Assembly: GCA_001564035.1 (NCBI GenBank)
Contig: LKMX01000045.1
Span: 1 to 5,454 of the forward strand
DNA: 5,454 bases
Source: Nanohaloarchaea archaeon PL-Br10_U2g27
GTDB taxonomy: Archaea > Nanohalarchaeota > Nanosalinia > Nanosalinales > Nanosalinaceae
Reading direction: 5' to 3'
In this document: piece after piece, positions 1 through 5,445 of the stretch
Layout of the letters: each line of letters begins with the position of its first letter
How positions within the stretch are numbered: the stretch's first letter is position 1
Translations under genes and position numbers: made by a program
Notes under the pieces: model-generated
The model's database searches: none
Told to the model about the DNA's origin: nothing
The model's input: the letters and a program-made list of their open reading frames with translations, nothing else

Positions 1-71
1 CGTTTGGTGTTTCTGCCTATGAGTTTTTCGTGTACTGGTTTGGCTATTTTGTCTGGTAGTCCTGCGGTCAT
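1..71 (-). CDS. 5' end of an unrecognised gene, cut by the window edge
   Basis: On the minus strand an ATG at 71-69 overlaps the flippase stop codon (TGA at 70-68) in an ATGA arrangement, and the frame stays open for 23 codons to the window edge. The visible start reads MTAGLPDKIAKPVHEKLIGR, followed by NTK. It is basic and has no signal peptide or membrane segment. There is no Shine-Dalgarno sequence just upstream, so translation probably depends on coupling to the flippase. The overlap implies co-transcription with the flippase and therefore probably a glycan-related role. I do not recognise the family from so few residues. The fragment could also be a chance open frame, although the exact stop/start overlap argues for a real gene. 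Confidence 0.55.
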   Translation of the reverse strand, partial: MTAGLPDKIAKPVHEKLIGRNTK

Positions 72-1612
72 TGTGAGTGTTTTTTGATTATTTTTTCGAT
101 TTTCTCTGATTTTAGGCCTGTTTTTTCCTTGATGTATTTGAGTGTTTGTAGGTCTTCTTCTTCAAGTATCTGTGTGTAAAGTATTAGTACTGTGTAGGTT
201 GTTCCGAATATAATGCTGGCGGGTATTAGGTGCCAGAGCTGCATTGCGCCAAACAAGGTTTTGAGCGGTATGTAGGCGGTTAGTATTGCTAGTGTGCTTA
301 CAAGTATTACTTTCAGGACTGAGTATCTGTAGGGTTGTGTTCCTGTGAGTTTCTTGATTACCGCTAGTTTTATAGCGAAGGCTAGGATGAATGTTCCTGC
401 TGTTGCTATTGCGGCCCCTACGATGCCGTAGATAGGTATTAGCAGGTAGTTGAGTGTTATGTTGGTTGTCGCTGTGAATAGTGTGATGTAGAGTTTGTAC
501 TGGGTTTTTTCTATTGCTTGGAGCGTTTTGCTGACAGGACCTATTATTGCAGAGAATAGGAATCCTATTGCTAGTATCCTTAGCACGTTGCCCATTCCTA
601 GGTATTCTGAACCGAAGATTTGTAGGAAGAGCTGTGGGAATGCGAACATTATTAGGAAGGCTGGTACGCTTAGCATTGCGGTCCATTTTACTACGAGTCT
701 GTAGGATTCATTCATTTCTCCTATTTTATTTTCCCCGTAGAGTTTAGAGGCGTTCGAAAGGTAGATGCTTCCAAAAATAGTTCCTCCAAAAGTTAGTATT
801 GCTGCGAAAGGATAGGCGCCTTGATACAGTCCTACTTCTCGCGCCCCCATGAATGTTTGAAGCATTAGTGTGTCGATGTAACCAGCTAATGTTCCTAGTA
901 GGCCAGCTGCAAAAAGCGGCCAAGAATGGTGAAAGAGCTTTCTGGGTTCGTAGCGTCCAGAATAGTTGTAATTGAATGCTTCTGGTATTTTTTGGTAGGC
1001 GTAGTAAACGGCTAGTATGAATGCGGTTCCGTAAGCGAATGTGAATGCTGCGGCAGCACCTAGGTAGTCATAACCCATGTAAGCTAATATTATTGTAAGC
1101 CCTACCATTGTGATGTGAGGGTATATTTTAAGAGAATACGCCGTGTACTGCATCTCTTCATAACCATCGGTAATGGAGTTCCCAATTTTTCTAAGCATCC
1201 GTAAAGGAAGTATCAGAGCTACGAAGCGTATAGGCCATAAAACACGCAGATCATTGAAAATTTCTGCGGCAAGCCAAGGAGCTAATAAAAATAAAGCTAT
1301 CCCTGTTAAAGTAGAAGAAATTGCTGTTAAAATTAGCCCTGTTCTAATAACGCCTATCTGACCTTCCAAATCGTTTTTTCCTCTATAGCTTGAAACATAC
1401 TTCTGTACACCCTGCGGAATACCGATGTAAGCAACAGTAGCAACTATAGAGAATACTGCTATCATCACAGAAATGATTCCGTAGGCTTCGGGGCCGATGA
1501 ATCGTCCAACAATCACTCTATAAGTGAGGCCTAGAAGTTTCTGTATAATCATCCCTGCGAAGATTATACTGCCTCCAGCAAACAGCGACTTTGTTACTTT
1601 AGAACTAACCAC
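68..1612 (-). CDS. Polysaccharide / lipid-linked oligosaccharide flippase (Wzx-like, MOP superfamily)
   Basis: This is a 514-residue polytopic membrane protein with about 14 hydrophobic segments (approximately residues 10-30, 43-65, 88-110, 122-140, 160-180, 184-206, 232-252, 268-286, 310-332, 340-360, 374-394, 397-419, 433-452 and 460-481). Family hallmarks are GRFIGPEAYG at 36-45, GLYQGAYPFA at 261-270, and the N-x3-N..IP-x-YG-x2-GAA pattern at 384-401. Relatives move undecaprenyl- or dolichyl-linked glycans across the cytoplasmic membrane. A charged cytoplasmic tail follows residue 481. The start is GTG (1612-1610). A stop codon lies three codons upstream, so no longer start exists, and the next ATG (residue 21) would cut the first helix. 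The length is normal for the family. It heads a minus-strand operon with the gene cut at the left edge. Synonymous codon use differs between its first third and the rest (see findings). The exact cargo is not known. Confidence 0.93.
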   Translation of the reverse strand: MVSSKVTKSLFAGGSIIFAGMIIQKLLGLTYRVIVGRFIGPEAYGIISVMIAVFSIVATVAYIGIPQGVQKYVSSYRGKNDLEGQIGVIRTGLILTAISSTLTGIALFLLAPWLAAEIFNDLRVLWPIRFVALILPLRMLRKIGNSITDGYEEMQYTAYSLKIYPHITMVGLTIILAYMGYDYLGAAAAFTFAYGTAFILAVYYAYQKIPEAFNYNYSGRYEPRKLFHHSWPLFAAGLLGTLAGYIDTLMLQTFMGAREVGLYQGAYPFAAILTFGGTIFGSIYLSNASKLYGENKIGEMNESYRLVVKWTAMLSVPAFLIMFAFPQLFLQIFGSEYLGMGNVLRILAIGFLFSAIIGPVSKTLQAIEKTQYKLYITLFTATTNITLNYLLIPIYGIVGAAIATAGTFILAFAIKLAVIKKLTGTQPYRYSVLKVILVSTLAILTAYIPLKTLFGAMQLWHLIPASIIFGTTYTVLILYTQILEEEDLQTLKYIKEKTGLKSEKIEKIIKKHSQ

Positions 1613-1638
1613 GGTAATCTAAATTTACGTTTTCGAAG

Positions 1639-1646
1639 ATTTTAAG
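1639..1646 (-). promoter_or_regulatory. TATA-like box of the flippase operon
   Basis: Read on the minus strand this is CTTAAAAT, centred about 30 nt before the GTG start at 1612. With the usual archaeal spacing, transcription would begin within a few bases of the start codon, giving a nearly leaderless mRNA, which fits the absence of a Shine-Dalgarno sequence. Just upstream on the same strand is a short direct repeat, ATGAGC-CAC-ATGAGC. The match to the archaeal TATA consensus is only moderate. Confidence 0.4.
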
Positions 1647-1656
1647 CTCATGTGGC

Positions 1657-1833
1657 TCATTCGCGTTTTTCTTTAGAGATGTTTTGGTATGTTCTCAGGA
1701 ACTCTAATAGCAATGGTTTATCCATTGTTTTCGAGTCTTTACGACCGATTTCATTGAATTTAGGCCTGTTCCAATCACCGCCGTGTTCATAGTTATGTAT
1801 TAATAGGCAATGGATAAAAGAACTCGCCAACAC
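1657..1833 (-). CDS. Unrecognised 58-residue frame, small gene or gene remnant
   Basis: Between the divergent flippase and nucleotidyltransferase genes the minus strand has an open frame from GTG (1833-1831) to TGA (1659-1657). It looks coding: balanced composition, codon choice like the neighbours, and a polar, globular-like sequence containing EHGGDWNRPKFNEIGRKD at about residues 16-33 and a leucine-rich stretch at 41-46, ending in a charged KEKRE. A stop lies only a few codons upstream of the GTG. The 5' end overlaps the promoter of the plus-strand gene at 1845, and the sequence reads more like the C-terminus of a longer protein than a complete one. I favour a decayed 3' remnant left by rearrangement, but a functional small protein is possible. 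No Shine-Dalgarno sequence is evident, and I could not assign a family. Confidence 0.35.
   Translation of the reverse strand: MLASSFIHCLLIHNYEHGGDWNRPKFNEIGRKDSKTMDKPLLLEFLRTYQNISKEKRE
1705..1727. repeat. Direct-repeat copy plus palindrome CAATGG-TTTAT-CCATTG
   Basis: Positions 1711-1727 form a perfect 6-bp inverted repeat with a 5-nt spacer. The preceding TAATAG plus CAATGG (1705-1716) recurs at 1801-1813 with one inserted G. The second half, TTTATCCATTG (1717-1727), is the exact reverse complement of 1808-1818, which covers the TATA box of the nucleotidyltransferase. This could be an operator pair or a relic of local duplication. It also lies inside the coding-like minus-strand frame. Confidence 0.4.
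1801..1818. repeat. Second copy of the intergenic repeat, over the TATA box
   Basis: TAATAGGCAATGG (1801-1813) repeats 1705-1716 with one extra base, and CAATGGATAAA (1808-1818) is an 11-base perfect inverted match to 1717-1727. Because it overlaps the presumed TATA box for the gene at 1845, a protein bound here would be placed to block or alter transcription initiation. That role is inferred from position only. Confidence 0.35.
1813..1820 (+). promoter_or_regulatory. TATA-like box of the nucleotidyltransferase operon
   Basis: GATAAAAG is centred about 28 nt upstream of the ATG at 1845, the spacing of a leaderless archaeal transcript. No Shine-Dalgarno-like sequence lies between it and the ATG. 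Confidence 0.5.
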
Positions 1834-1844
1834 ATTGTAACATT

Positions 1845-2570
1845 ATGAAAGGAGTTATTCCAGCAGCAGGTAGAGGGACACGTATGAGGCCGTTCACTAA
1901 GGCTTATCCTAAAGAGTTATTGCCTGTTGGTGAGAAGGCAGTTATAGAGCACTGTATAAACGACTTGAAAAACGCAGGCATCACAGAGATCTGTGTGGTA
2001 GTAGGGTGGAAACAACACGCAATACTAGACTACCTAGGGTCGGGAGAAAGACTCGGTGTGGATATTACTTACAAAGTTCAAGAACAGAAAAATGGATTAG
2101 CCACCGCAATAAAATGCGCTGAAAACTTTATAGATGGAGAAAGCTTCGCAGTAGTACTAGGCGACAACTATGTAGACGACAAAACTGCTGTAAAAGACTT
2201 GAAACAGTTTCATGAAGAAAAAGGTTTCGAAGCAACTATAGGAACATTTGAACCAGAAGACGTAACATCTTACGGAGTAATTAATTCCGGGAAAAATAAT
2301 AAAGTGAAAGGAATGGTGGAAAAGCCTTCAAAAGAAGAAGCGCCTTCAAATGTCGCAATCTCAGGCTTATATATCCTTAATTCAAGCATATTTAACGCAA
2401 TAGATAGTATAGAGAAAGGTAAAGGAGAAGAATACCAACTTACCGACGCAATTGATCTACTAAGAGAAAAAACAAATAACATAGGCTACAAAAATATAAA
2501 GGGCTCGAGAATCGACGTAGGAACTCCAGAAAGATTAAGAGAAGCAAACAGAGAATACAACTTACGATAA
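1845..2570 (+). CDS. Sugar-1-phosphate nucleotidyltransferase (RmlA/GalU/AglF-like)
   Basis: This 241-residue enzyme should form an NDP-sugar from a sugar 1-phosphate and UTP or dTTP in the cytoplasm. The nucleotide-binding signature AAGRGTRMRPFTKAYPKELL spans residues 7-26, with the catalytic-type lysine of the PK motif at 23. Further family landmarks are QKNGLATAI at 81-89, GDN at 106-108 with a likely metal-binding Asp107, VEKP at 158-161, EYQLTDAI at 196-203, and IDVGTPE at 223-229 with a second likely metal ligand, Asp224. The short length, without a C-terminal helical extension or left-handed beta-helix, resembles archaeal AglF-type enzymes more than full RmlA. The TKAYPKE wording is closer to GalU. 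Nucleotide and sugar specificity cannot be read from sequence alone. It is the first gene of the plus-strand run, expressed from a leaderless promoter, with the glycosyltransferase 16 bases behind it. Confidence 0.9.
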   Translation: MKGVIPAAGRGTRMRPFTKAYPKELLPVGEKAVIEHCINDLKNAGITEICVVVGWKQHAILDYLGSGERLGVDITYKVQEQKNGLATAIKCAENFIDGESFAVVLGDNYVDDKTAVKDLKQFHEEKGFEATIGTFEPEDVTSYGVINSGKNNKVKGMVEKPSKEEAPSNVAISGLYILNSSIFNAIDSIEKGKGEEYQLTDAIDLLREKTNNIGYKNIKGSRIDVGTPERLREANREYNLR

Positions 2571-2574
2571 AAAA

Positions 2575-2581
2575 GAAGTGA
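2575..2581 (+). promoter_or_regulatory. Shine-Dalgarno sequence that decides the glycosyltransferase start
   Basis: GAAGTGA differs by one base from GAGGTGA, the core complement of the archaeal 16S rRNA 3' end, and ends 5 nt before the ATG at 2587. The in-frame GTG at 2578 lies inside this element, so ribosomes bound here would start at 2587, not at 2578. Confidence 0.6.
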
Positions 2582-2586
2582 AAACA

Positions 2587-3807
2587 ATGAAAATTCTCTA
2601 CACCTCATACTACTTCCCTCCAGACTTCAGAGGAGGGGCAGAAATATCAGCATACAACGTAGCCAAAGAAATGATAGAAAGAGGACATGAAATACACGTT
2701 CTTACACGCCAAACCCAAGCAGATTATGATTCTGATCTAACTACTCATCCAGAAATAAGGTCTAAAGAACTTCCAAGAGAACTAGTTGATATTTCAACAC
2801 GAAAAAATGTTGATAAACTACTAGAGAAAGAAGATTTCGATATAGTTCATGCTCAAAGCATTTTTACTTCCTTGGGTGCGTCTAGAGCCACCCAAAAACA
2901 TGAGGTGCCATTTATAACTTCTCTTCGAGGCTATAGGCTTTTAGATGCAATGAATCTCTGCTACAATTTTGATCCTGGAAAGGAAGACTTTAATAGAGAT
3001 ATATGGAGCACGTTCAAGAGAGCATATAACAAGTACAAGTATGAAAAAGGCGCGAAATCCTATCTATCGCCTATAGTAGCACTTTACTTAGAACAATACA
3101 GGAGAAAAGAGCTAAGAGAAATGAAAAAAGCAGACATGATGATTGCTAACAGCGAATACATCAAAGAAAAACACAAATACCTAACAGACAAAAATATAGA
3201 ACGAGTCTACAACTCCATAGATACTGAACTATTTAAACCTAGAGGATCTAAAGGTAGCAGAAACCAAGAAAAAGTAAAGCTGTTGTTTGTAGGAAGGCCT
3301 AAACCCGAAAAAGGAATTGAAACACTTCTAAAAGCCTTAAAACAAACAGACTCACATATTGAACTTGATATAGTCGGGGCAGAAAAACCTAGCAAATGGG
3401 TGTACAAGGCAATAGAACAGAATGATGTATCTGACAAAGTAAACTATCTGGGTCGAAAACCATTCAAAAAACTGCCTAAATACTACAACAACACTGACAT
3501 AGTAATCTTCCCTTCAGAATGGCAAGAACCATTCGGAAGAATATCAATAGAAGCGATGGCCTGTGGAAAACCGGTTATAGGATCAGAAGTAGGAGGGATA
3601 CCAGAAACAATAATTGACGAAAAAACAGGTCTGCTATTCAAACCAGGAAACGCGGAAGAGCTAGCAGAAAAAATAACTTACTTAGCAGAAAACCTGGATA
3701 AAAGAGAAGAACTAGGAAAAGAAGCCCGAAAAAGAGCTGTGAAAAAGTTTTCTGCAGAAAATATAGCAAATCAACAGATCAAAACTTACCAAAAACTTCT
3801 GGACTAA
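2587..3807 (+). CDS. GT4-family glycosyltransferase (GT-B fold)
   Basis: This retaining-type glycosyltransferase probably transfers a sugar from an NDP-sugar to a lipid-linked or glycan acceptor at the cytoplasmic face of the membrane. Counted from the preferred ATG (406 residues), the N-terminal Rossmann domain begins MKILYTSYYFPP with a GGAE turn at 16-19. The C-terminal donor-binding domain begins near VKLLFVGRPKPEKGIETL (230-247). The family EX7E motif is Glu314 to Glu322, in QEPFGRISIEAMACGKPV, followed by GGIPE at 336-340. No membrane segment is seen. A charged, tyrosine-rich stretch at about 135-175 enlarges the N-terminal domain. An upstream in-frame GTG (2578) would add three residues, but it lies within the Shine-Dalgarno sequence. 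The gene follows the nucleotidyltransferase closely and is probably co-transcribed, suggesting it uses that sugar or one derived from it. Codon use alternates sharply along the gene. Confidence 0.92.
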   Translation: MKILYTSYYFPPDFRGGAEISAYNVAKEMIERGHEIHVLTRQTQADYDSDLTTHPEIRSKELPRELVDISTRKNVDKLLEKEDFDIVHAQSIFTSLGASRATQKHEVPFITSLRGYRLLDAMNLCYNFDPGKEDFNRDIWSTFKRAYNKYKYEKGAKSYLSPIVALYLEQYRRKELREMKKADMMIANSEYIKEKHKYLTDKNIERVYNSIDTELFKPRGSKGSRNQEKVKLLFVGRPKPEKGIETLLKALKQTDSHIELDIVGAEKPSKWVYKAIEQNDVSDKVNYLGRKPFKKLPKYYNNTDIVIFPSEWQEPFGRISIEAMACGKPVIGSEVGGIPETIIDEKTGLLFKPGNAEELAEKITYLAENLDKREELGKEARKRAVKKFSAENIANQQIKTYQKLLD

Positions 3808-3843
3808 GTTTTTGAAGGATGTACTTGTTATAAACAATTACAG

Positions 3844-4512
3844 ATGATGGATATAGTTTTCCTTGGAATGAATGAAGCCGGACAAGAAGTACTCCAATGG
3901 CTGAAAAAAGATAAAACAGATGTAGAGGTCAAGAAAGTAATCAAAAATAAAGAACAAATAAAACAAATAGAAAAAATTCGACCAGACCTTGTAGTATCTT
4001 CAGGATTTAAACACATTATACCTAAAGAACTCATAAATATTCCAGAAAAAGGAATAGTAAACCTACACCCATCATATCTTCCATACAATAGAGGAGCTCA
4101 TCCATATATTTGGCCATTAATTAATGATACTCCTGCGGGTGTATCAATTCACTTCATGACTGAAAGTCTTGATCAGGGGCCTATAATTGCAAGAAAAAAA
4201 GTTGATAAAAAACCGATAGATAATTCTAAAACACTTAGAGATAGATTAATGAGAGAGCAGGCTGAGTTATTCAAACAATCTTGGGAGAAAATACTAGAAG
4301 GTAAAGCCAAATCACAAGATATTGAAAAAGGAAGTGTCAATAGAAAAAAGGATCTTGATGATATTTCTAACTTAGATTTAGACAAAAAAATGAGTTTAAG
4401 AGAAGCTATAAACTTGCTAAGAGGCTTAACATATGGCGACAAATTTCTAGGCTCCTTTAGTGAAAAGGGAAGAAAGTATAGTGTTGGTGTAGAGATTAAA
4501 AGGCAAGAATAA
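3844..4512 (+). CDS. Formyltransferase-fold enzyme, probably a sugar N-formyltransferase
   Basis: This 222-residue protein belongs to the formyltransferase family, which transfers formyl from N10-formyltetrahydrofolate. The N-terminal nucleotide-fold strand is MDIVFLG. The catalytic triad is visible as Asn73 and His75 in NLHPSYLPYNRGAHP (73-87) and Asp110 in ESLDQGPI (107-114). The C-terminal segment around SLREAINLLRGLTYGDKF (184-201) resembles the short tail domain of sugar formyltransferases such as VioF/QdtF-type proteins. At 222 residues it is much shorter than methionyl-tRNA formyltransferase (about 310). Archaea initiate with unformylated methionine, and the neighbours make NDP-sugars and glycans, so an NDP-amino-sugar substrate is favoured. 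It lies 36 bases after the glycosyltransferase, with no clear Shine-Dalgarno sequence. The second ATG at 3847 is an equally good start. GART- or ArnA-like activity is less likely. Confidence 0.85.
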   Translation: MMDIVFLGMNEAGQEVLQWLKKDKTDVEVKKVIKNKEQIKQIEKIRPDLVVSSGFKHIIPKELINIPEKGIVNLHPSYLPYNRGAHPYIWPLINDTPAGVSIHFMTESLDQGPIIARKKVDKKPIDNSKTLRDRLMREQAELFKQSWEKILEGKAKSQDIEKGSVNRKKDLDDISNLDLDKKMSLREAINLLRGLTYGDKFLGSFSEKGRKYSVGVEIKRQE

Positions 4513-4540
4513 TTGCCGATAAATAAAGCGCTGCTAAATA

Positions 4541-4954
4541 TTATCTTAGTATATTGGTTATTTTTTCTGCAATAGTTTCCTCCAAAATTGATAGAAGGTT
4601 GTACATTAACGATACTGACATTCCTGCTAACAGAAATGTTAATGCGGCAGGAAGATCTATTCTAATTAAAATGCTTGTAATAACCATTGGTAGAAGCGAT
4701 GAAAGGTAGTGAACTGTAGATAAAACTAGTAAGGCTTGATCGCTACTCTGGGCTCTATCTCCTCTAAAAGCGGATAAAGCTAATACACCGAAACCAAGGA
4801 CTGCTCCAAAACCAAATGAGAGAGCCAACCAGATATCGGGAGCACCAAATTCGTTTATTAACAATGCTCCGGACCCCCAAAAAGCTATAGTAAAACCATA
4901 AGCACGAGATTCTCCTGCAAGCATTGATTGTAGATGATCTTTGCTGCCAACCAT
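4541..4954 (-). CDS. Unrecognised four-helix membrane protein
   Basis: This 137-residue protein has a short polar N-terminus (SKDHLQSMLAGESRAYG, residues 4-20) and four hydrophobic segments at roughly 18-34, 40-62, 73-96 and 101-123. A polar, charged loop FRGDRAQSSDQ (63-73) separates helices 2 and 3, and a short amphipathic tail EETIAEKITNILR ends the chain. Helix 2 is glycine- and phenylalanine-rich (FGFGAVLGFG). There is no signal peptide, cysteine pair or recognisable catalytic motif. Both termini are probably on the same side of the membrane. The gene converges on the formyltransferase, with 28 bases between stop codons, and has its own TATA-like promoter, so it is not part of the glycan operon. 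I do not recognise the family. The well-formed N-terminus suggests a conserved archaeal protein of unknown function, not a chance frame. Confidence 0.8.
   Translation of the reverse strand: MVGSKDHLQSMLAGESRAYGFTIAFWGSGALLINEFGAPDIWLALSFGFGAVLGFGVLALSAFRGDRAQSSDQALLVLSTVHYLSSLLPMVITSILIRIDLPAALTFLLAGMSVSLMYNLLSILEETIAEKITNILR
4561..4566 (+). terminator. Oligo-T tract, possible terminator of the plus-strand glycan operon
   Basis: A run of six T lies about 49 nt after the formyltransferase stop codon, inside the 3' end of the convergent membrane-protein gene. Archaeal RNA polymerase can terminate at T-rich tracts without a hairpin, and overlapping 3' ends of convergent genes are common. A weak 5-bp hairpin (4502-4517) sits upstream, over the stop codon. 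Confidence 0.25.
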
Positions 4955-4979
4955 AACTAATACTAATAACTAATTTCTT

Positions 4980-4987
4980 TTTATTAA
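4980..4987 (-). promoter_or_regulatory. TATA-like box of the membrane-protein gene
   Basis: On the minus strand this reads TTAATAAA, centred about 29 nt before the ATG at 4954. No Shine-Dalgarno sequence lies between them, which suggests a leaderless transcript. The leader is AT-rich and carries short TTAGT-type near-repeats (4955-4975). Confidence 0.45.
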
Positions 4988-5043
4988 TTACAGTTAATTT
5001 ACGGCCTGATCAAACATCTTTTGCTGTCTTTTCAGATAAACAT

Positions 5044-5060
5044 CCGAAAAACGTATAACG
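5044..5060 (+). promoter_or_regulatory. BRE plus TATA box of the cupin gene
   Basis: CCGAAAAAC, an A-rich BRE-like stretch, is followed by GTATAACG, with TATAA (5054-5058) centred 27 nt before the ATG at 5083. This is the best-formed archaeal promoter in the window. With the divergent promoter at 4980-4987 it explains the 128-base gap 4955-5082, in which I see no further gene or RNA. Confidence 0.6.
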
Positions 5061-5082
5061 TTACGGCATAAAGTGATGGTCT

Positions 5083-5445
5083 ATGAGCCAGATCGAAAAA
5101 CCATGGGGTTTTGAAGACCAAGTACTGATAACTCAAGTCGATGTAGGGGGAGAAAGAGGTATGCTTGGGATTAGAAGGCTGGTAATTAATGGAGATGAGA
5201 TGACTTCTTACGCATATCATGAAACTCAAGCAGATGTTATTTATTTAGAAGAAGGAGAAGCTACCTTGAGAATAAACGGCAAAATGGAAGAACTCGAAAA
5301 GGGAGAAGCTAGAGTAGTAAGATCTGGAGACAAGCATCAAATACAAAATATAAACGATGAAGTAGCAGAGATATTAGAAGTCTCTTTCCCTTACAAGCCA
5401 GAAGACATTACTAGAATAGAAGATCCATATAACAGAGAACAATAA
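5083..5445 (+). CDS. Stand-alone cupin related to the C-terminal domain of type II mannose-6-phosphate isomerase
   Basis: This 120-residue single-domain beta-barrel protein begins EKPWGFED (5-12) and ends with DITRIEDPYNRE (108-119), both typical of type II phosphomannose isomerase cupin domains, there usually fused behind a GDP-mannose pyrophosphorylase. Here the cupin stands alone. Cupin motif 2 is intact as G74-x5-RSG-x2-His85-x3-Asn89, apart from Arg in place of Pro. Motif 1 is altered: His46 and possibly Asp51 before Gly58 remain, but the usual first ligand (Gln or His) appears to be Ala or Tyr. Activity as a mannose-6-phosphate/fructose-6-phosphate isomerase is therefore plausible but unproven, and a sugar-binding or other cupin role is possible. 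The protein is acidic: 26 Asp/Glu against 13 Lys/Arg. It has its own leaderless promoter. Continuation beyond 5454 is unknown. Confidence 0.85.
   Translation: MSQIEKPWGFEDQVLITQVDVGGERGMLGIRRLVINGDEMTSYAYHETQADVIYLEEGEATLRINGKMEELEKGEARVVRSGDKHQIQNINDEVAEILEVSFPYKPEDITRIEDPYNREQ

Noticed and set aside
162..686. Long minus-strand open frame (174 codons) inside the flippase
   Set aside because: It is an out-of-frame shadow of the flippase: rich in Asn, His, Arg and Thr, with no family pattern, while the flippase frame has clear hallmarks.
1711..1731. CAATGG/CCATTG stem followed by TTTT as a plus-strand terminator
   Set aside because: No plus-strand gene ends upstream of it, so a terminator there has nothing to terminate. 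The operator or duplication reading fits better.
2578..2586. GTG at 2578 as the start of the glycosyltransferase
   Set aside because: The GTG lies inside the GAAGTGA Shine-Dalgarno match, and the ATG at 2587 begins the typical GT4 N-terminus MKILYTSYYFPP at good spacing.
3809..3813. T5 tract after the glycosyltransferase as a terminator
   Set aside because: It is short and only 31 nt before the next gene in the same direction, which has no convincing promoter of its own.
3828..3834. TTATAAA as a TATA box for the formyltransferase
   Set aside because: It is only about 13 nt from the ATG, so transcription would start inside the gene and remove the essential first beta strand. Read-through from the upstream gene is more likely.
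4502..4517. GGCAA-GAATAA-TTGCC hairpin over the formyltransferase stop codon
   Set aside because: The stem is only 5 bp, with no T-run directly after it. It is too weak to call as an intrinsic terminator.
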